Shown piece by piece: positions 37,016 through 44,832 of a stretch of DNA of 64,000 nucleotides. Both the position numbers and the translations under genes were made by a program. The DNA is from Rhodobiaceae bacterium UBA4490 (GTDB lineage: Bacteria; Pseudomonadota; Alphaproteobacteria; Parvibaculales; Parvibaculaceae), in the NCBI GenBank assembly GCA_002389665.1, contig DGNO01000005.1:319920-383919 (forward strand), in the 5' to 3' direction. A model generated the notes under the pieces. It saw only the letters and a program-made list of their open reading frames with translations. It was not told the DNA's origin and did not search any database. Within the stretch, counting starts at the first letter, position 1. The number at the start of each line of letters is the position of its first letter.

Positions 37016-38257
37016 CTAGTCGGTGAGCGCGCCGTAAACGAGCTGCTGGAATTGCGGGCGCAGCGGATAGGCCCGGGAGGGCATGAGCTGGGTCATGAAA
37101 ATCCCGATCAGCTCTTCATCCGGGTCGATCCAAAAGTACGTCGAAGCAAGCCCGCCCCAGCTATAAGAGCCCGGCGAGACCGACATCGCCGCTTCCGCCA
37201 TATCCATGATGATGGAAAAGCCGAGGCCGAAACCTGCCCCGTCCATGCCCGTCTCGGAGAAGGCGGACTGGTCCATGTCCTTCATGCTTTGCCCGCCGGG
37301 CAGATGGTTGAGGGTCATGAAGTCGATCGTCTTGGGCGAAGCGATCCGCACCCCGTCGAGCTCACCGCCGTTGAGCAGCATCTGGCAGAAGCGGAAATAA
37401 TCGGTGGACGTAGAGACGAGCCCGCCGCCTCCGGAAAGGAACTTTTGCGGACGCGCATAAGTGCTGTTCTTGTCCGCCGGATCGGCAAGGCGCACTTCCT
37501 TCGTCTTCGGATCTTTTTCGTAATTGGCGGCAAAGCGGGCGAGCTTTTCCTCGGGCACCGAAAAGCCCGTGTCATGCATGCCGAGGGGCTCGAAAATCCG
37601 TTCTTTCAAAAAGACATCGAGCGGTTTGCCGGAAATCACTTCCACCAGCCGGCCGCACACATCCGTCGACATGGAATAGTTCCAGTGCTCGCCCGGTGAA
37701 AAGAGAAGGGGAATATCGGCGATCTTTTCCACCATTTCTTCCAGTGTGATGCCGTCCGTTGCAGCGCCCGCAAGCCCGGCTTTGCGGTACATCGCATCCA
37801 CCGGATGGGCATACATGAAGCCGTAGGTGAGCCCGGATGTGTGGGTAAGAAGATCACGGATCGTCATGGCCCGTTTCAACGGCTTCGTCGTGAAGCTCTC
37901 CCGGTCGCCTTCATCGAAAACGCGCAGCCGCTCGAAGGCGGGCAGGTACCGCGCCACTTCATGGGTGATCTGAAAGCGGCCTTCCTCATGCAGCAGCATC
38001 AGGGCAAGGCTGGTGATCGGCTTCGTCATGGAATAGATGCGGAAGATCGTGTCTTTTTCCACCGGCGTGCCGTTTTCCCGGTCGCGCAGACCCACCGTTT
38101 CGAAATGGGCGATCTTGCCTTGCCGGGCTACGAGGGTGGAGAAACCGGAAAACTTTTGCCGGTCCACATAATGTTTGAAGAAGGCGGGAATGCGCGCCAG
38201 CCGCTCGCTCGAAAGTCCGAGTTCTTCCGGCGTCGTGAATTCTCCTGCATGCGTCAT
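37016..38257 (-). CDS. Serine hydrolase, beta-lactamase/family VIII esterase type
   Basis: 413 residues, no signal peptide. The Ser76-Met-Thr-Lys79 tetrad (IYSMTKPITS) is the nucleophile and general base, and Tyr in HWNYSMSTDVCGRLVE matches the Y-x-x/N element. The C-terminal PGSYSWGGLASTYFWIDP supplies the third motif (WGG, replacing KTG), as in EstB-type family VIII carboxylesterases. Likely a cytosolic esterase acting on acyl esters, not a true beta-lactamase. A GGGAGG ribosome-binding site supports the start. It is in line with the small gene and the second serine hydrolase nearby on the same strand. Confidence 0.88.
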   Translation of the reverse strand: MTHAGEFTTPEELGLSSERLARIPAFFKHYVDRQKFSGFSTLVARQGKIAHFETVGLRDRENGTPVEKDTIFRIYSMTKPITSLALMLLHEEGRFQITHEVARYLPAFERLRVFDEGDRESFTTKPLKRAMTIRDLLTHTSGLTYGFMYAHPVDAMYRKAGLAGAATDGITLEEMVEKIADIPLLFSPGEHWNYSMSTDVCGRLVEVISGKPLDVFLKERIFEPLGMHDTGFSVPEEKLARFAANYEKDPKTKEVRLADPADKNSTYARPQKFLSGGGGLVSTSTDYFRFCQMLLNGGELDGVRIASPKTIDFMTLNHLPGGQSMKDMDQSAFSETGMDGAGFGLGFSIIMDMAEAAMSVSPGSYSWGGLASTYFWIDPDEELIGIFMTQLMPSRAYPLRPQFQQLVYGALTD

Positions 38258-38286
38258 CGCATCCTCCCTCTTTGTTTCTTTAGCCC

Positions 38287-38601
38287 TTAGCGGGCCTCAT
38301 TGTCATTGGGCCGGAAGGGAATGCGCGGCGCCAGAAGCCGCATCAATTCCTGCGTATCGCGGGCGCTTGCCGCGATGATGCGCGTGCCGCATTCAAGATC
38401 GACGGCATCCCACCCTTGCGGGGTCTTTTCCAGGCGGAAGCTTGGCTGGGCATAGCCGCAGCGGAAGAGATAGGCTTCCGGCTCTCCGGTCGCGTCGGGC
38501 TCGAAAAAGACATCGAAGATCGTGCCCGCCACGGCCTCTTTCAGCCGTGCCTGATCGTGATTCGTAATGCGTTCCGCGGGAAACCGGACGACCGATCCCA
38601 T
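38287..38601 (-). CDS. Small conserved-looking hypothetical protein
   Basis: 104 residues from ATG 38601 (GGAGGAG 5 bases upstream); a longer in-frame reading adds only 7 residues. Begins MGSVVRFPAERITNHDQARLKEAV, continues with an antiparallel-looking segment FDVFFEPDATGEPEAYLFRCGY and ends RIPFRPNDNEAR. No signal peptide, membrane helix or recognised domain. It sits between two serine hydrolase genes on the same strand, 30 bases from the downstream one, and may be co-transcribed. The ribosome-binding site and codon use support it as a gene. Confidence 0.6.
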   Translation of the reverse strand: MGSVVRFPAERITNHDQARLKEAVAGTIFDVFFEPDATGEPEAYLFRCGYAQPSFRLEKTPQGWDAVDLECGTRIIAASARDTQELMRLLAPRIPFRPNDNEAR

Positions 38602-38681
38602 CTGCTCCTCCCGTTTGGGCAAGCTTAGCGTGTTCCCCGGCGCGGTTCACCCCCTTATGGGAGCCTGCTTGCGGCCCATGC

Positions 38682-39752
38682 TTACTGGCGAAAAGCCTCC
38701 GTCACCGCGCCCAGCCATTTCTTGACGTTTTTGGACTGTTCACCCGGCGAACGGCCATGGCGCACGAAAACCATGTCGAGATCGGGGACGATCAGCGTGA
38801 ATTGCCCTTCAAAGCCATTGGCCGAGAAACTTCCCGGCCCGCCCATGCCAAGCCACCAATGGGCGCCGTAAGGCCCTTCTTCCTCGAAGGCTTTGGGGGT
38901 TTGGGCGGTGGGGGTGCGGGCATAGTCGACCCAGCCTTCGGGCAGCACCTGGCGGCCGTCCCAAGCGCCGCCGCGCAAGTAAAGCAGCCCGAATTTGGCA
39001 AAATCACGTGCCTCGGCGTAGCAGAAAGACGAGCCGATAAAGGTGCCCGCCGCGTCGAATTTCGGCATGACGTTTTTCATACCGATGACATCGAACAGTT
39101 CCTTACGCATGAAGGCTTCGAACTCGGCGCCTTTTTTGCCCGCCGCCTCCGCCGCGCAGCGCGCCACGATATTGCTGGTGCCGCTTGAATAAGACCAGAA
39201 ATGATCCGGCGCATGTTCGGGCGGAAAGGAAGCGGCGAAATGCGCCACGTCGTCCTTGCCGCTGCCCCAGAGCATTTCGATCACATCGGAAGGGTTATCC
39301 GGCTCATAATCTTCGCGGAAGGCAAGCCCGCTCGACATGCGCAAAAGCTGATCGAGCGTAATGGCGGCGCGCGTATCGCCCTCCGGCCATTCCGGCGCCT
39401 TCACCGGCGCGTGAATGTCGATCTTGCCCTCCCGCACCAGAATGCCGATCAAAGCCTGGGTAATGCTTTTCGCCATGGACCAGGATTTATAGGTGTCGTG
39501 CGGACCGAACCCTTCGGCATATTTCTCGAAGATCAGCTTGCCGCCTTGAACGGCAAGAAAAGCATGGGTTTCGCCGAGATCGTCCGGCTGAGAAAACGCT
39601 TTGGCGACCAGCTCGTCGAATCCCTCCCGGTTCATCTGGCGCGGCATCTCGCCGAGCGGCCAGGTTTCGGTCGGCCAAGGCGTGCCTTCCGGCTGCCGGG
39701 GCAGGGCGGGAAGCGGAAGATCGGGGGTGATAAGCCGGTCGTGAGATGTCAT
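38682..39752 (-). CDS. Serine hydrolase, class C beta-lactamase fold
   Basis: 356 residues from ATG 39752 (AAGG 9 bases upstream). A much longer in-frame reading exists but its extra N-terminus runs across the divergent gene and lacks domain content. It has Ser92-Met-Ala-Lys95 (SWSMAKSIT), YSSGTSN as the Y-x-N/S motif, and HWWLGMGGPGSFSANGFEGQ near the third motif, resembling 6-aminohexanoate-dimer hydrolase and related esterases. No signal peptide, so cytosolic. It diverges from the GH5 gene with an interrupted inverted repeat between them. Confidence 0.87.
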   Translation of the reverse strand: MTSHDRLITPDLPLPALPRQPEGTPWPTETWPLGEMPRQMNREGFDELVAKAFSQPDDLGETHAFLAVQGGKLIFEKYAEGFGPHDTYKSWSMAKSITQALIGILVREGKIDIHAPVKAPEWPEGDTRAAITLDQLLRMSSGLAFREDYEPDNPSDVIEMLWGSGKDDVAHFAASFPPEHAPDHFWSYSSGTSNIVARCAAEAAGKKGAEFEAFMRKELFDVIGMKNVMPKFDAAGTFIGSSFCYAEARDFAKFGLLYLRGGAWDGRQVLPEGWVDYARTPTAQTPKAFEEEGPYGAHWWLGMGGPGSFSANGFEGQFTLIVPDLDMVFVRHGRSPGEQSKNVKKWLGAVTEAFRQ

Positions 39753-39781
39753 GAAACTGAACCTTGCGCTTGATCCCGTGT

Positions 39782-39799
39782 TTGCTGACTGGTCAGCAA
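39782..39799. promoter_or_regulatory. Inverted repeat between divergent genes, candidate TetR-type operator
   Basis: TTGCTGAC and GTCAGCAA are perfect 8-base arms around a TG centre. It lies 30 bases from the serine hydrolase start (39752, minus) and 47 from the GH5 start (39846, plus), so one bound dimer could control both. The length and symmetry suit a TetR/AcrR protein; none is encoded nearby. Confidence 0.65.
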
Positions 39800-39845
39800 G
39801 ACTGATATTGCTAGGATAAGCATAACAGGAAAGCAAAGGGAGGCC

Positions 39846-41834
39846 ATGCCGGTGCCGAAAACCAAGCCGATGCCGAAAATCACCATCGATGGCTCGAAAT
39901 TCAGGGATGAAAAAGGACGGATGGTGATTCTGCGGGGCGTCAATCTCGGCGGCGACTGCAAGGTTCCTTTTCCCGATGGCGGCACGCACCGCCCGACGGA
40001 TTTTTCCGATCACCGCACCGTCTCCTTCATCGGCCGGCCCTTCCCGCTGGAAGAGGCGGATGAGCATTTCTCCCGCCTGAAAGCCTGGGGCTTCAATTGC
40101 CTGCGTCTGCTGACGACCTGGGAAGCAGTGGAGCATGAAGGGCCGGGCAAATACGACACCGCCTATCTCGATTATTATACCGAGCTCTGCCGGCTGGCAG
40201 GTGACTATGAGTTCTATGTCTTTGTGGATTTTCACCAGGATGTCTGGAGCCGCATGACGGGCGGGGACGGCGCGCCGGGCTGGCTCTTTGAAAAAGTCGG
40301 CCTCGATTTTACGAAGTTCCACGAGGCAGGCGCTGCCCATGTCATGCAATACAAGTATGACTATGCGCGCGGCGGGCGGCAGGAAGAAAACTACCCGACC
40401 ATGACCTGGTCGCAGAATTACCGCCTGCCCGCGAACGGCATCATGTGGACACTGTTCTTTGCCGGGCGCGACTTTACGCCGGACTTCATGATCGAAGGCC
40501 AGAACGTTCAGGACTATATGCAATCCCATTACCTGGGCGCGATGCGCGAGATTGCGCGCCGCCTTGCGGACATGCCCCATGTCATGGGCTTCGATACCCT
40601 GAACGAGCCGGGCACCGGCTTCATCGGCGAACCCGTGAGCTACCGCCATACCGGCCCGAGCGAGGTCAATCCGCGCATCGCCGCGCCCGGTCCTGCCTGG
40701 TCCGTGCTCGACTGCCTGGCCGTGGCGCGCGGGGTGACGCGCTCAATTCCCCAGCTCGAATTCTCGCTCGAGGAAATGAAATCCGTCGTCACCCATGAGA
40801 AAACGGAAAACCCGAACGGAGTTTCCATCTGGCTCGAAGGTCAGGGCTGCCCCTTCGAGGCGGCGGGCGTTTACCGCATGGAAGGCGGCGAGCTTAAAGT
40901 CGCCGATGAAGATTATTTCCGCAAAGTGAAGGGCACACCCGTCACCGTCGAAGACACTTATATGGCGCCTTTCTTCAAGAAGGTGGCCGAAACCGTGCAA
41001 TCGATCCGCGAAGACTGGCTGGTCTTTGCCGAGCTCGATCCTTTCACCGGGCTTCTCGGCGGCGCCTTTCCGGAAGAAACGCCGGAAGGCACGGTCAATG
41101 CCTCGCACTGGTATGACATCGTCACGCTTTCTTCCAAGACCTTCATGTATCCGACCTCCGTCAATCCTTTTTCCGGCAAGGTGCTGGAAGGGCGCGAGGC
41201 GATCGAAGAACATTACGCCAAGCAGCTGTCGCGCATTCGCGACACCGCCCGCACCTTAAACGGCGGCAAAGGCGCGCCGACGCTGATCGGCGAATGCGGC
41301 ATTCCTTTCGATCTCGATGGCGGGGCAGCTTATGAGGCGTTCCGCGCAGGGGACCATTCCCAAAAGCCGTGGGAAAAGCACATCATGGCGCTCGACTTTC
41401 TTTATAACGCGCTCGATGCGCTGCATCTTTCCTCGGCGCAGTGGAACTATACCGCCTCCAACAGCAACGATCTGGCGGTGGGCGATGGCTGGAACCAGGA
41501 GGACTTGTCGATCTGGAGCCGCGATCAGCGGGTGGACAGTCAGAACATCCATTCGGGCGGGCGGGCGCTGCACGGCTTCGTGCGCCCTTACGCCAAGGCC
41601 ATTGCCGGCACGCTGCAGGAGATTTCTTTCGAGCGGGAAAGCCGCCACTTCGAGATGACCTATGAGGCGGCGGGCAATGAGGCGACGGAAGTGTTTCTGC
41701 CTGCCGTGCAATATCCCGAAGGCGCGAACCTGACCGTGGATGGGGGCGAGGCGACCTATAATGGTCACACGCAAATGCTGGCTATCACGGCGCTGAAAGA
41801 CGGGCCGGTGACGATCACCATCACTCCGCGCTGA
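39846..41834 (+). CDS. Glycoside hydrolase family 5, glucocerebrosidase/steryl-glucosidase-like (GH5_12-like)
   Basis: 662 residues, no signal peptide. A TIM barrel (about 12-500) has acid/base Glu254 in FDTLNEPGTGF and nucleophile Glu483 in PTLIGECGIPFD. A C-terminal beta domain (about 560-662) follows. Segments VDFHQDVWSRMTGGDGAPGW, PTMTWSQNYRLPANGIMWT and LFFAGRDFTPDF closely recall fungal EGCrP-type glucocerebrosidases and steryl-glucosidases. The predicted action is removal of glucose from a glycolipid in the cytoplasm. Spacing of GGAGG to the first ATG is only 2 bases, so GTG 39852 or ATG 39870 could be the start. It is divergent from a serine hydrolase and ends 4 bases from the convergent IclR gene. 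Confidence 0.85.
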   Translation: MPVPKTKPMPKITIDGSKFRDEKGRMVILRGVNLGGDCKVPFPDGGTHRPTDFSDHRTVSFIGRPFPLEEADEHFSRLKAWGFNCLRLLTTWEAVEHEGPGKYDTAYLDYYTELCRLAGDYEFYVFVDFHQDVWSRMTGGDGAPGWLFEKVGLDFTKFHEAGAAHVMQYKYDYARGGRQEENYPTMTWSQNYRLPANGIMWTLFFAGRDFTPDFMIEGQNVQDYMQSHYLGAMREIARRLADMPHVMGFDTLNEPGTGFIGEPVSYRHTGPSEVNPRIAAPGPAWSVLDCLAVARGVTRSIPQLEFSLEEMKSVVTHEKTENPNGVSIWLEGQGCPFEAAGVYRMEGGELKVADEDYFRKVKGTPVTVEDTYMAPFFKKVAETVQSIREDWLVFAELDPFTGLLGGAFPEETPEGTVNASHWYDIVTLSSKTFMYPTSVNPFSGKVLEGREAIEEHYAKQLSRIRDTARTLNGGKGAPTLIGECGIPFDLDGGAAYEAFRAGDHSQKPWEKHIMALDFLYNALDALHLSSAQWNYTASNSNDLAVGDGWNQEDLSIWSRDQRVDSQNIHSGGRALHGFVRPYAKAIAGTLQEISFERESRHFEMTYEAAGNEATEVFLPAVQYPEGANLTVDGGEATYNGHTQMLAITALKDGPVTITITPR

Positions 41835-41838
41835 CGCT

Positions 41839-42672
41839 TCAGGCGGCAGCGGCGATCTGTTTCGCCATTTCGTGCAAGGGCGCGGCATAGCGGGTGGCCG
41901 CTTCCTGCTCGCTCATGGCGCTGTCGTAAAACCGCAAAGTGATCGCGGCAAGAACCGCGCCCTCTTTCATGATCGGCACGGCAATGCCGTTCGCCGTTTC
42001 TCCCGGCACCGTTGCCATGGTGGCATAGCCTTTGGCATGAATTTCCGAGATCAGCCGGGCGATGAAATTCTTGTCCTTCGCTTCCCGGTCCGCCGCATGG
42101 CCCGATTGGCGCAGGAGACGCAGCAGCACGTCGCGCTCGTCCTTCGGGCAATACGCAAGATAGGCGCGCCCGAGTGCCGCTTGTAAAACGGGAATGCGGT
42201 TCGGGCGTTTGACATCCGCGTCATAGCTGAAAGGGCTGAGCCCTTGCGTGCCGTAATGCACATGCATGCGCGCGCCTTCGAGCGTCGCAATTGCCACAGG
42301 CCATTTATGGATGCGGGTAAAGGCGTCCATGTAAGGCCGGGCAACCTCCACGACATGATGGTCGAAACGGAAACCGCGCGCGAGCTGCAGCACTTCCTGC
42401 GTCAGCCTGTAGCCGTGGCGGCGGGATAATTGTTCCACATAACCCGCCGTGATCAGCGTTTGCAGAAGGCGCACCAGGGTCGGCTTGGGAAGGCCCGTGT
42501 GCTCGTGCAGGAAGGCGAGGGAAGCCGGGTTCTTTTCATTCAGGACGCGCAATATATCGAGCGCCCGCAGAACTGGCTGCACCGCGCTCTCGCCGGTCTG
42601 GAGCGCTGGCGCGGTGTCCGAGGCCGGCTGGGCGGCGGTTTGAAAAGCCTTGTTCTGTGCGGGTTTCGGCAT
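41839..42672 (-). CDS. IclR-family transcriptional regulator
   Basis: 277 residues from ATG 42672. A longer reading from a TTG (42714) would run across the inverted repeat in the promoter region. The winged helix-turn-helix (about 40-105) has VLRALDILRVLNEKNPASLAFLHEHTGLPKPTLVRLLQTL. The effector domain begins near 120, with MTTVPGETANGIAVP and its GE/NGIAVPI signature (seen here as PGETANGIAVPIM). It is divergent from the TauD-type dioxygenase gene at 42805, its likely target, and probably also autoregulated. The effector would be an aromatic or sulfur compound if the target guess is right. Confidence 0.9.
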   Translation of the reverse strand: MPKPAQNKAFQTAAQPASDTAPALQTGESAVQPVLRALDILRVLNEKNPASLAFLHEHTGLPKPTLVRLLQTLITAGYVEQLSRRHGYRLTQEVLQLARGFRFDHHVVEVARPYMDAFTRIHKWPVAIATLEGARMHVHYGTQGLSPFSYDADVKRPNRIPVLQAALGRAYLAYCPKDERDVLLRLLRQSGHAADREAKDKNFIARLISEIHAKGYATMATVPGETANGIAVPIMKEGAVLAAITLRFYDSAMSEQEAATRYAAPLHEMAKQIAAAA

Positions 42673-42686
42673 GGGTGCGATTCTCA

Positions 42687-42705
42687 AATTCCGTGTTGCG
42701 GAATT
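42687..42705. promoter_or_regulatory. Inverted repeat, candidate IclR-type operator
   Basis: AATTCCG and CGGAATT flank a TGTTG centre, 14 bases upstream of the IclR start and 99 bases upstream of the divergent dioxygenase start. IclR proteins typically bind pseudo-palindromes of about this size in such divergent regions, so this is a good candidate for control of both genes. Confidence 0.6.
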
Positions 42706-42804
42706 CTGCCACAAAAGCGCTGCAGGCCCAAGCCGGCGCTCCTAGCCTTTTCTCAAGCCGCGGGAACAGCGGCACGGGAGAAAAGCGATCTGGAGGAGAT
42801 GCTG

Positions 42805-43686
42805 ATGAACGTGCAGGTACTGGACGGGCAATTGCCCGGCAAATCCATCGAAATTGGCGAAGGCTTCACACTGGAGCCCATGACCCCGGCCATCGGCGCT
42901 GTTGTGCGCGGCGTGGATATGGGCAAGGTGCCCTCCGGCAAGACGAAAGACGCGCTGCGCGCCGCGCTGCTCGACTGGAAGGTCTTGTTCTTCCGCGATC
43001 AGGATGTCTCGACCGAAGCCCATATCGAATTTGCCCGCGCCTTTGGCGAGCTCGAAGTGCATCCCTTCGCGCCTCATAAGGAAGGCTACCCGGAAATCCT
43101 CGCCATCACTCATGACAAGGACCGGCCGGGCAAGGAAAACAAATGGCATTCGGATGTGACCTGGCGCGAATGCCCCTCGCTCGGCTCCATCTTGCGCGCC
43201 ATCGACGTGCCGCCCGTTGGCGGCGACACGCTCTTTTCGGACATGTACGCCGCTTACGATGGGCTGAGCGATGAGGTGAAAGAGAAGATCGAAGGCAAGA
43301 CCGCCATCCACGATTTTGCGCATTTCCGCGTCATGATGAAAAAGCGCGGGGCGAGCGACGCGGAAATCGAGGAGATGAACAAGAAATACCCGATGGTCGA
43401 ACATCCGGTGGTGCGCACACACCCGGAAACGAAGCGCAAGGGTATCTACGTCAATGTCGCCTTCACCCAGTATATCAACGGCATGGAGCGGGCCGAGTCC
43501 GACGCGCTGTTGCAACATCTTTATGCACAGGCCGCCATTCCGGAATATCAGTGCCGCTTCCGCTGGGAGAAAAACTCCGTCGCCTTCTGGGACAACCGCG
43601 CCTGCCAGCATTATGCCGCGTCCGATTATTGGCCGGCCGTGCGCCGCATGGAGCGGGTGACGATTATCGGCGACAGGCCTTTTTAA
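42805..43686 (+). CDS. TauD/TfdA-family Fe(II)/2-oxoglutarate dioxygenase, copy 2
   Basis: 293 residues from ATG 42805, 8 bases after TGGAGG; the ATG two codons earlier is only 2 bases from it. Core motif His-x-Asp in NKWHSDVTWRECPSLGSIL, then VGGDTLFSDMYAAYD, YVNVAFTQYINGM and the distal His in WDNRACQHYAASDYWP, with the Arg cluster RRMERVTIIG for 2-oxoglutarate. It resembles alkylsulfatase- and taurine-type dioxygenases by eye. Divergent IclR gene and operator suggest inducible control. Different from the first copy in sequence, so not a recent duplicate. Confidence 0.9.
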   Translation: MNVQVLDGQLPGKSIEIGEGFTLEPMTPAIGAVVRGVDMGKVPSGKTKDALRAALLDWKVLFFRDQDVSTEAHIEFARAFGELEVHPFAPHKEGYPEILAITHDKDRPGKENKWHSDVTWRECPSLGSILRAIDVPPVGGDTLFSDMYAAYDGLSDEVKEKIEGKTAIHDFAHFRVMMKKRGASDAEIEEMNKKYPMVEHPVVRTHPETKRKGIYVNVAFTQYINGMERAESDALLQHLYAQAAIPEYQCRFRWEKNSVAFWDNRACQHYAASDYWPAVRRMERVTIIGDRPF

Positions 43687-43728
43687 CCCGCGCGGCCCTA
43701 AAGGGCGGCGCATTAAACGGAAAAAGCG

Positions 43729-44304
43729 ATGAAGAAGTTTATTTTCTGGGCGAGCGCCGCCATCGCGGCGCTTGTCCTGGGGGCGGGCAGCACGGCCTTG
43801 ATCCTGAAATCGAACACGCTGACAGGCGGTGTGCGCTCAGGCAGCTGGGGCACGAACCTTGCCATCGGCTCGGAAGAGGCGGGGCTTTATACCCGCGCCA
43901 TCGTGGCCGTTTACGGCCTCCTCGCGCTCAGCAAGGAAGAGACGATCTATTACACGGCGGGCACCGATGACAGCGGCGCGCCGCTTTCGGGCGATTGCAC
44001 CTATAGGCTCGAGGGCAAGGACCTCGATGCGCGCTGGTGGAGCATCACCGCCTATGGGCCGGACAGTTTTTTGATGGATACCGGCGCCGATCATTATTCG
44101 GTGAGCCAGACAAGCATTGCAAAAGAGACCGATGGCAGCTTTACGGTCCGTGTCTCCGCCAGGTCTCAGGAAGGCAACTGGCTGCCGGTCAAGGCGGGCC
44201 AGAGCTTCGACGTAATGGCCCGTTTCTATAATCCCGGCCCTGCTATTTATGAGAGCCCGGAAGCCGCGCCGCTTCCCGCCATCGTCAAGGAGACATGTGA
44301 ATGA
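43729..44304 (+). CDS. DUF1214-domain protein with N-terminal membrane anchor
   Basis: 191 residues. One membrane helix (FIFWASAAIAALVLGAGSTA) suggests inner-membrane anchoring with a periplasmic domain. The C-terminal region WWSITAYGPDSFLMDTGADHYSV and SVSARSQEGNWLPVKAGQ-type stretches (here RVSARSQEGNWLPV, FDVMARFYNPGP) are the DUF1214 hallmarks. Usually DUF1214 sits with DUF1254 on one chain or in a tandem pair. Here it overlaps the DUF1254 gene by 4 bases (ATGA), which strongly implies a translated pair. Function unknown; several homologues are linked to lipid or surface metabolism, not proven. Confidence 0.85.
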   Translation: MKKFIFWASAAIAALVLGAGSTALILKSNTLTGGVRSGSWGTNLAIGSEEAGLYTRAIVAVYGLLALSKEETIYYTAGTDDSGAPLSGDCTYRLEGKDLDARWWSITAYGPDSFLMDTGADHYSVSQTSIAKETDGSFTVRVSARSQEGNWLPVKAGQSFDVMARFYNPGPAIYESPEAAPLPAIVKETCE

Positions 44305-44828
44305 AACCCTGGATGAAATGGACCCTGACGGTTCTCATCGGCGCGGTGCTTGTGCATGTCGCCGCCACCTGGGCGCTGCCGCGCGTCATTATGGATGTCG
44401 CCATGACGCGGATCGGCGGGGAAGTGGGGACCAATCAGTTCTCCCATGCCGCGCGCGCCAGCCATGAGTTCAAGGCGGTGGTGCGGCCAAGCCCCGATCT
44501 CAACTATTCCATCTGCGTGCTCGATGTCGGCGCTGGCCCCGTGCGCATCGAAGCTCCGGTGAGTACGCCTTACACCTCCATTTCCGTTTTCGCGGCAAAC
44601 ACCGACAATGTCTTTGCAAAGAACGATAAAGACGCGGCGGCGGATGGCACGGTTTCCGTCATCGTGGCGCGCGAGGGAACGGAAATCGCAGATGCACGCG
44701 CGGATGTGGTTTATCTGCCGGGCGACAAGGGTCTTGCACTGGTGCGCCGGGTTATCACCTCGGACGCGCAAAACGCCGAGCTTAACGCCATGCGGGAAAG
44801 CTCGATCTGCGCGCCGCTTGGGAGCTGA
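44301..44828 (+). CDS. DUF1254-domain protein, partner of the DUF1214 protein
   Basis: 175 residues, ATG within the overlap with the preceding stop. An N-terminal hydrophobic helix (WTLTVLIGAVLVHVAATWA) anchors it. The remainder, including SPDLNYSICVLDVGAGPVRI and FVPSPYTSI-like strands (here VSTPYTSISVFAANTDN), is the DUF1254 type. It is short: in many homologues DUF1254 is longer and fused to DUF1214. The pair probably forms a membrane-attached complex. It ends 4 bases before the convergent oligopeptidase gene. Confidence 0.85.
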   Translation: MKPWMKWTLTVLIGAVLVHVAATWALPRVIMDVAMTRIGGEVGTNQFSHAARASHEFKAVVRPSPDLNYSICVLDVGAGPVRIEAPVSTPYTSISVFAANTDNVFAKNDKDAAADGTVSVIVAREGTEIADARADVVYLPGDKGLALVRRVITSDAQNAELNAMRESSICAPLGS

Positions 44829-44832
44829 GCTC

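Noticed and set aside
39753..40649. N-terminal extension of the minus-strand serine hydrolase by about 300 residues
   Set aside because: It would run through the operator and into the divergent GH5 gene, and the added sequence resembles antisense translation.
42430..42804. Upstream extension of the second TauD-type dioxygenase
   Set aside because: It overlaps the IclR gene and operator; the ATG at 42805 has ideal spacing to TGGAGG.
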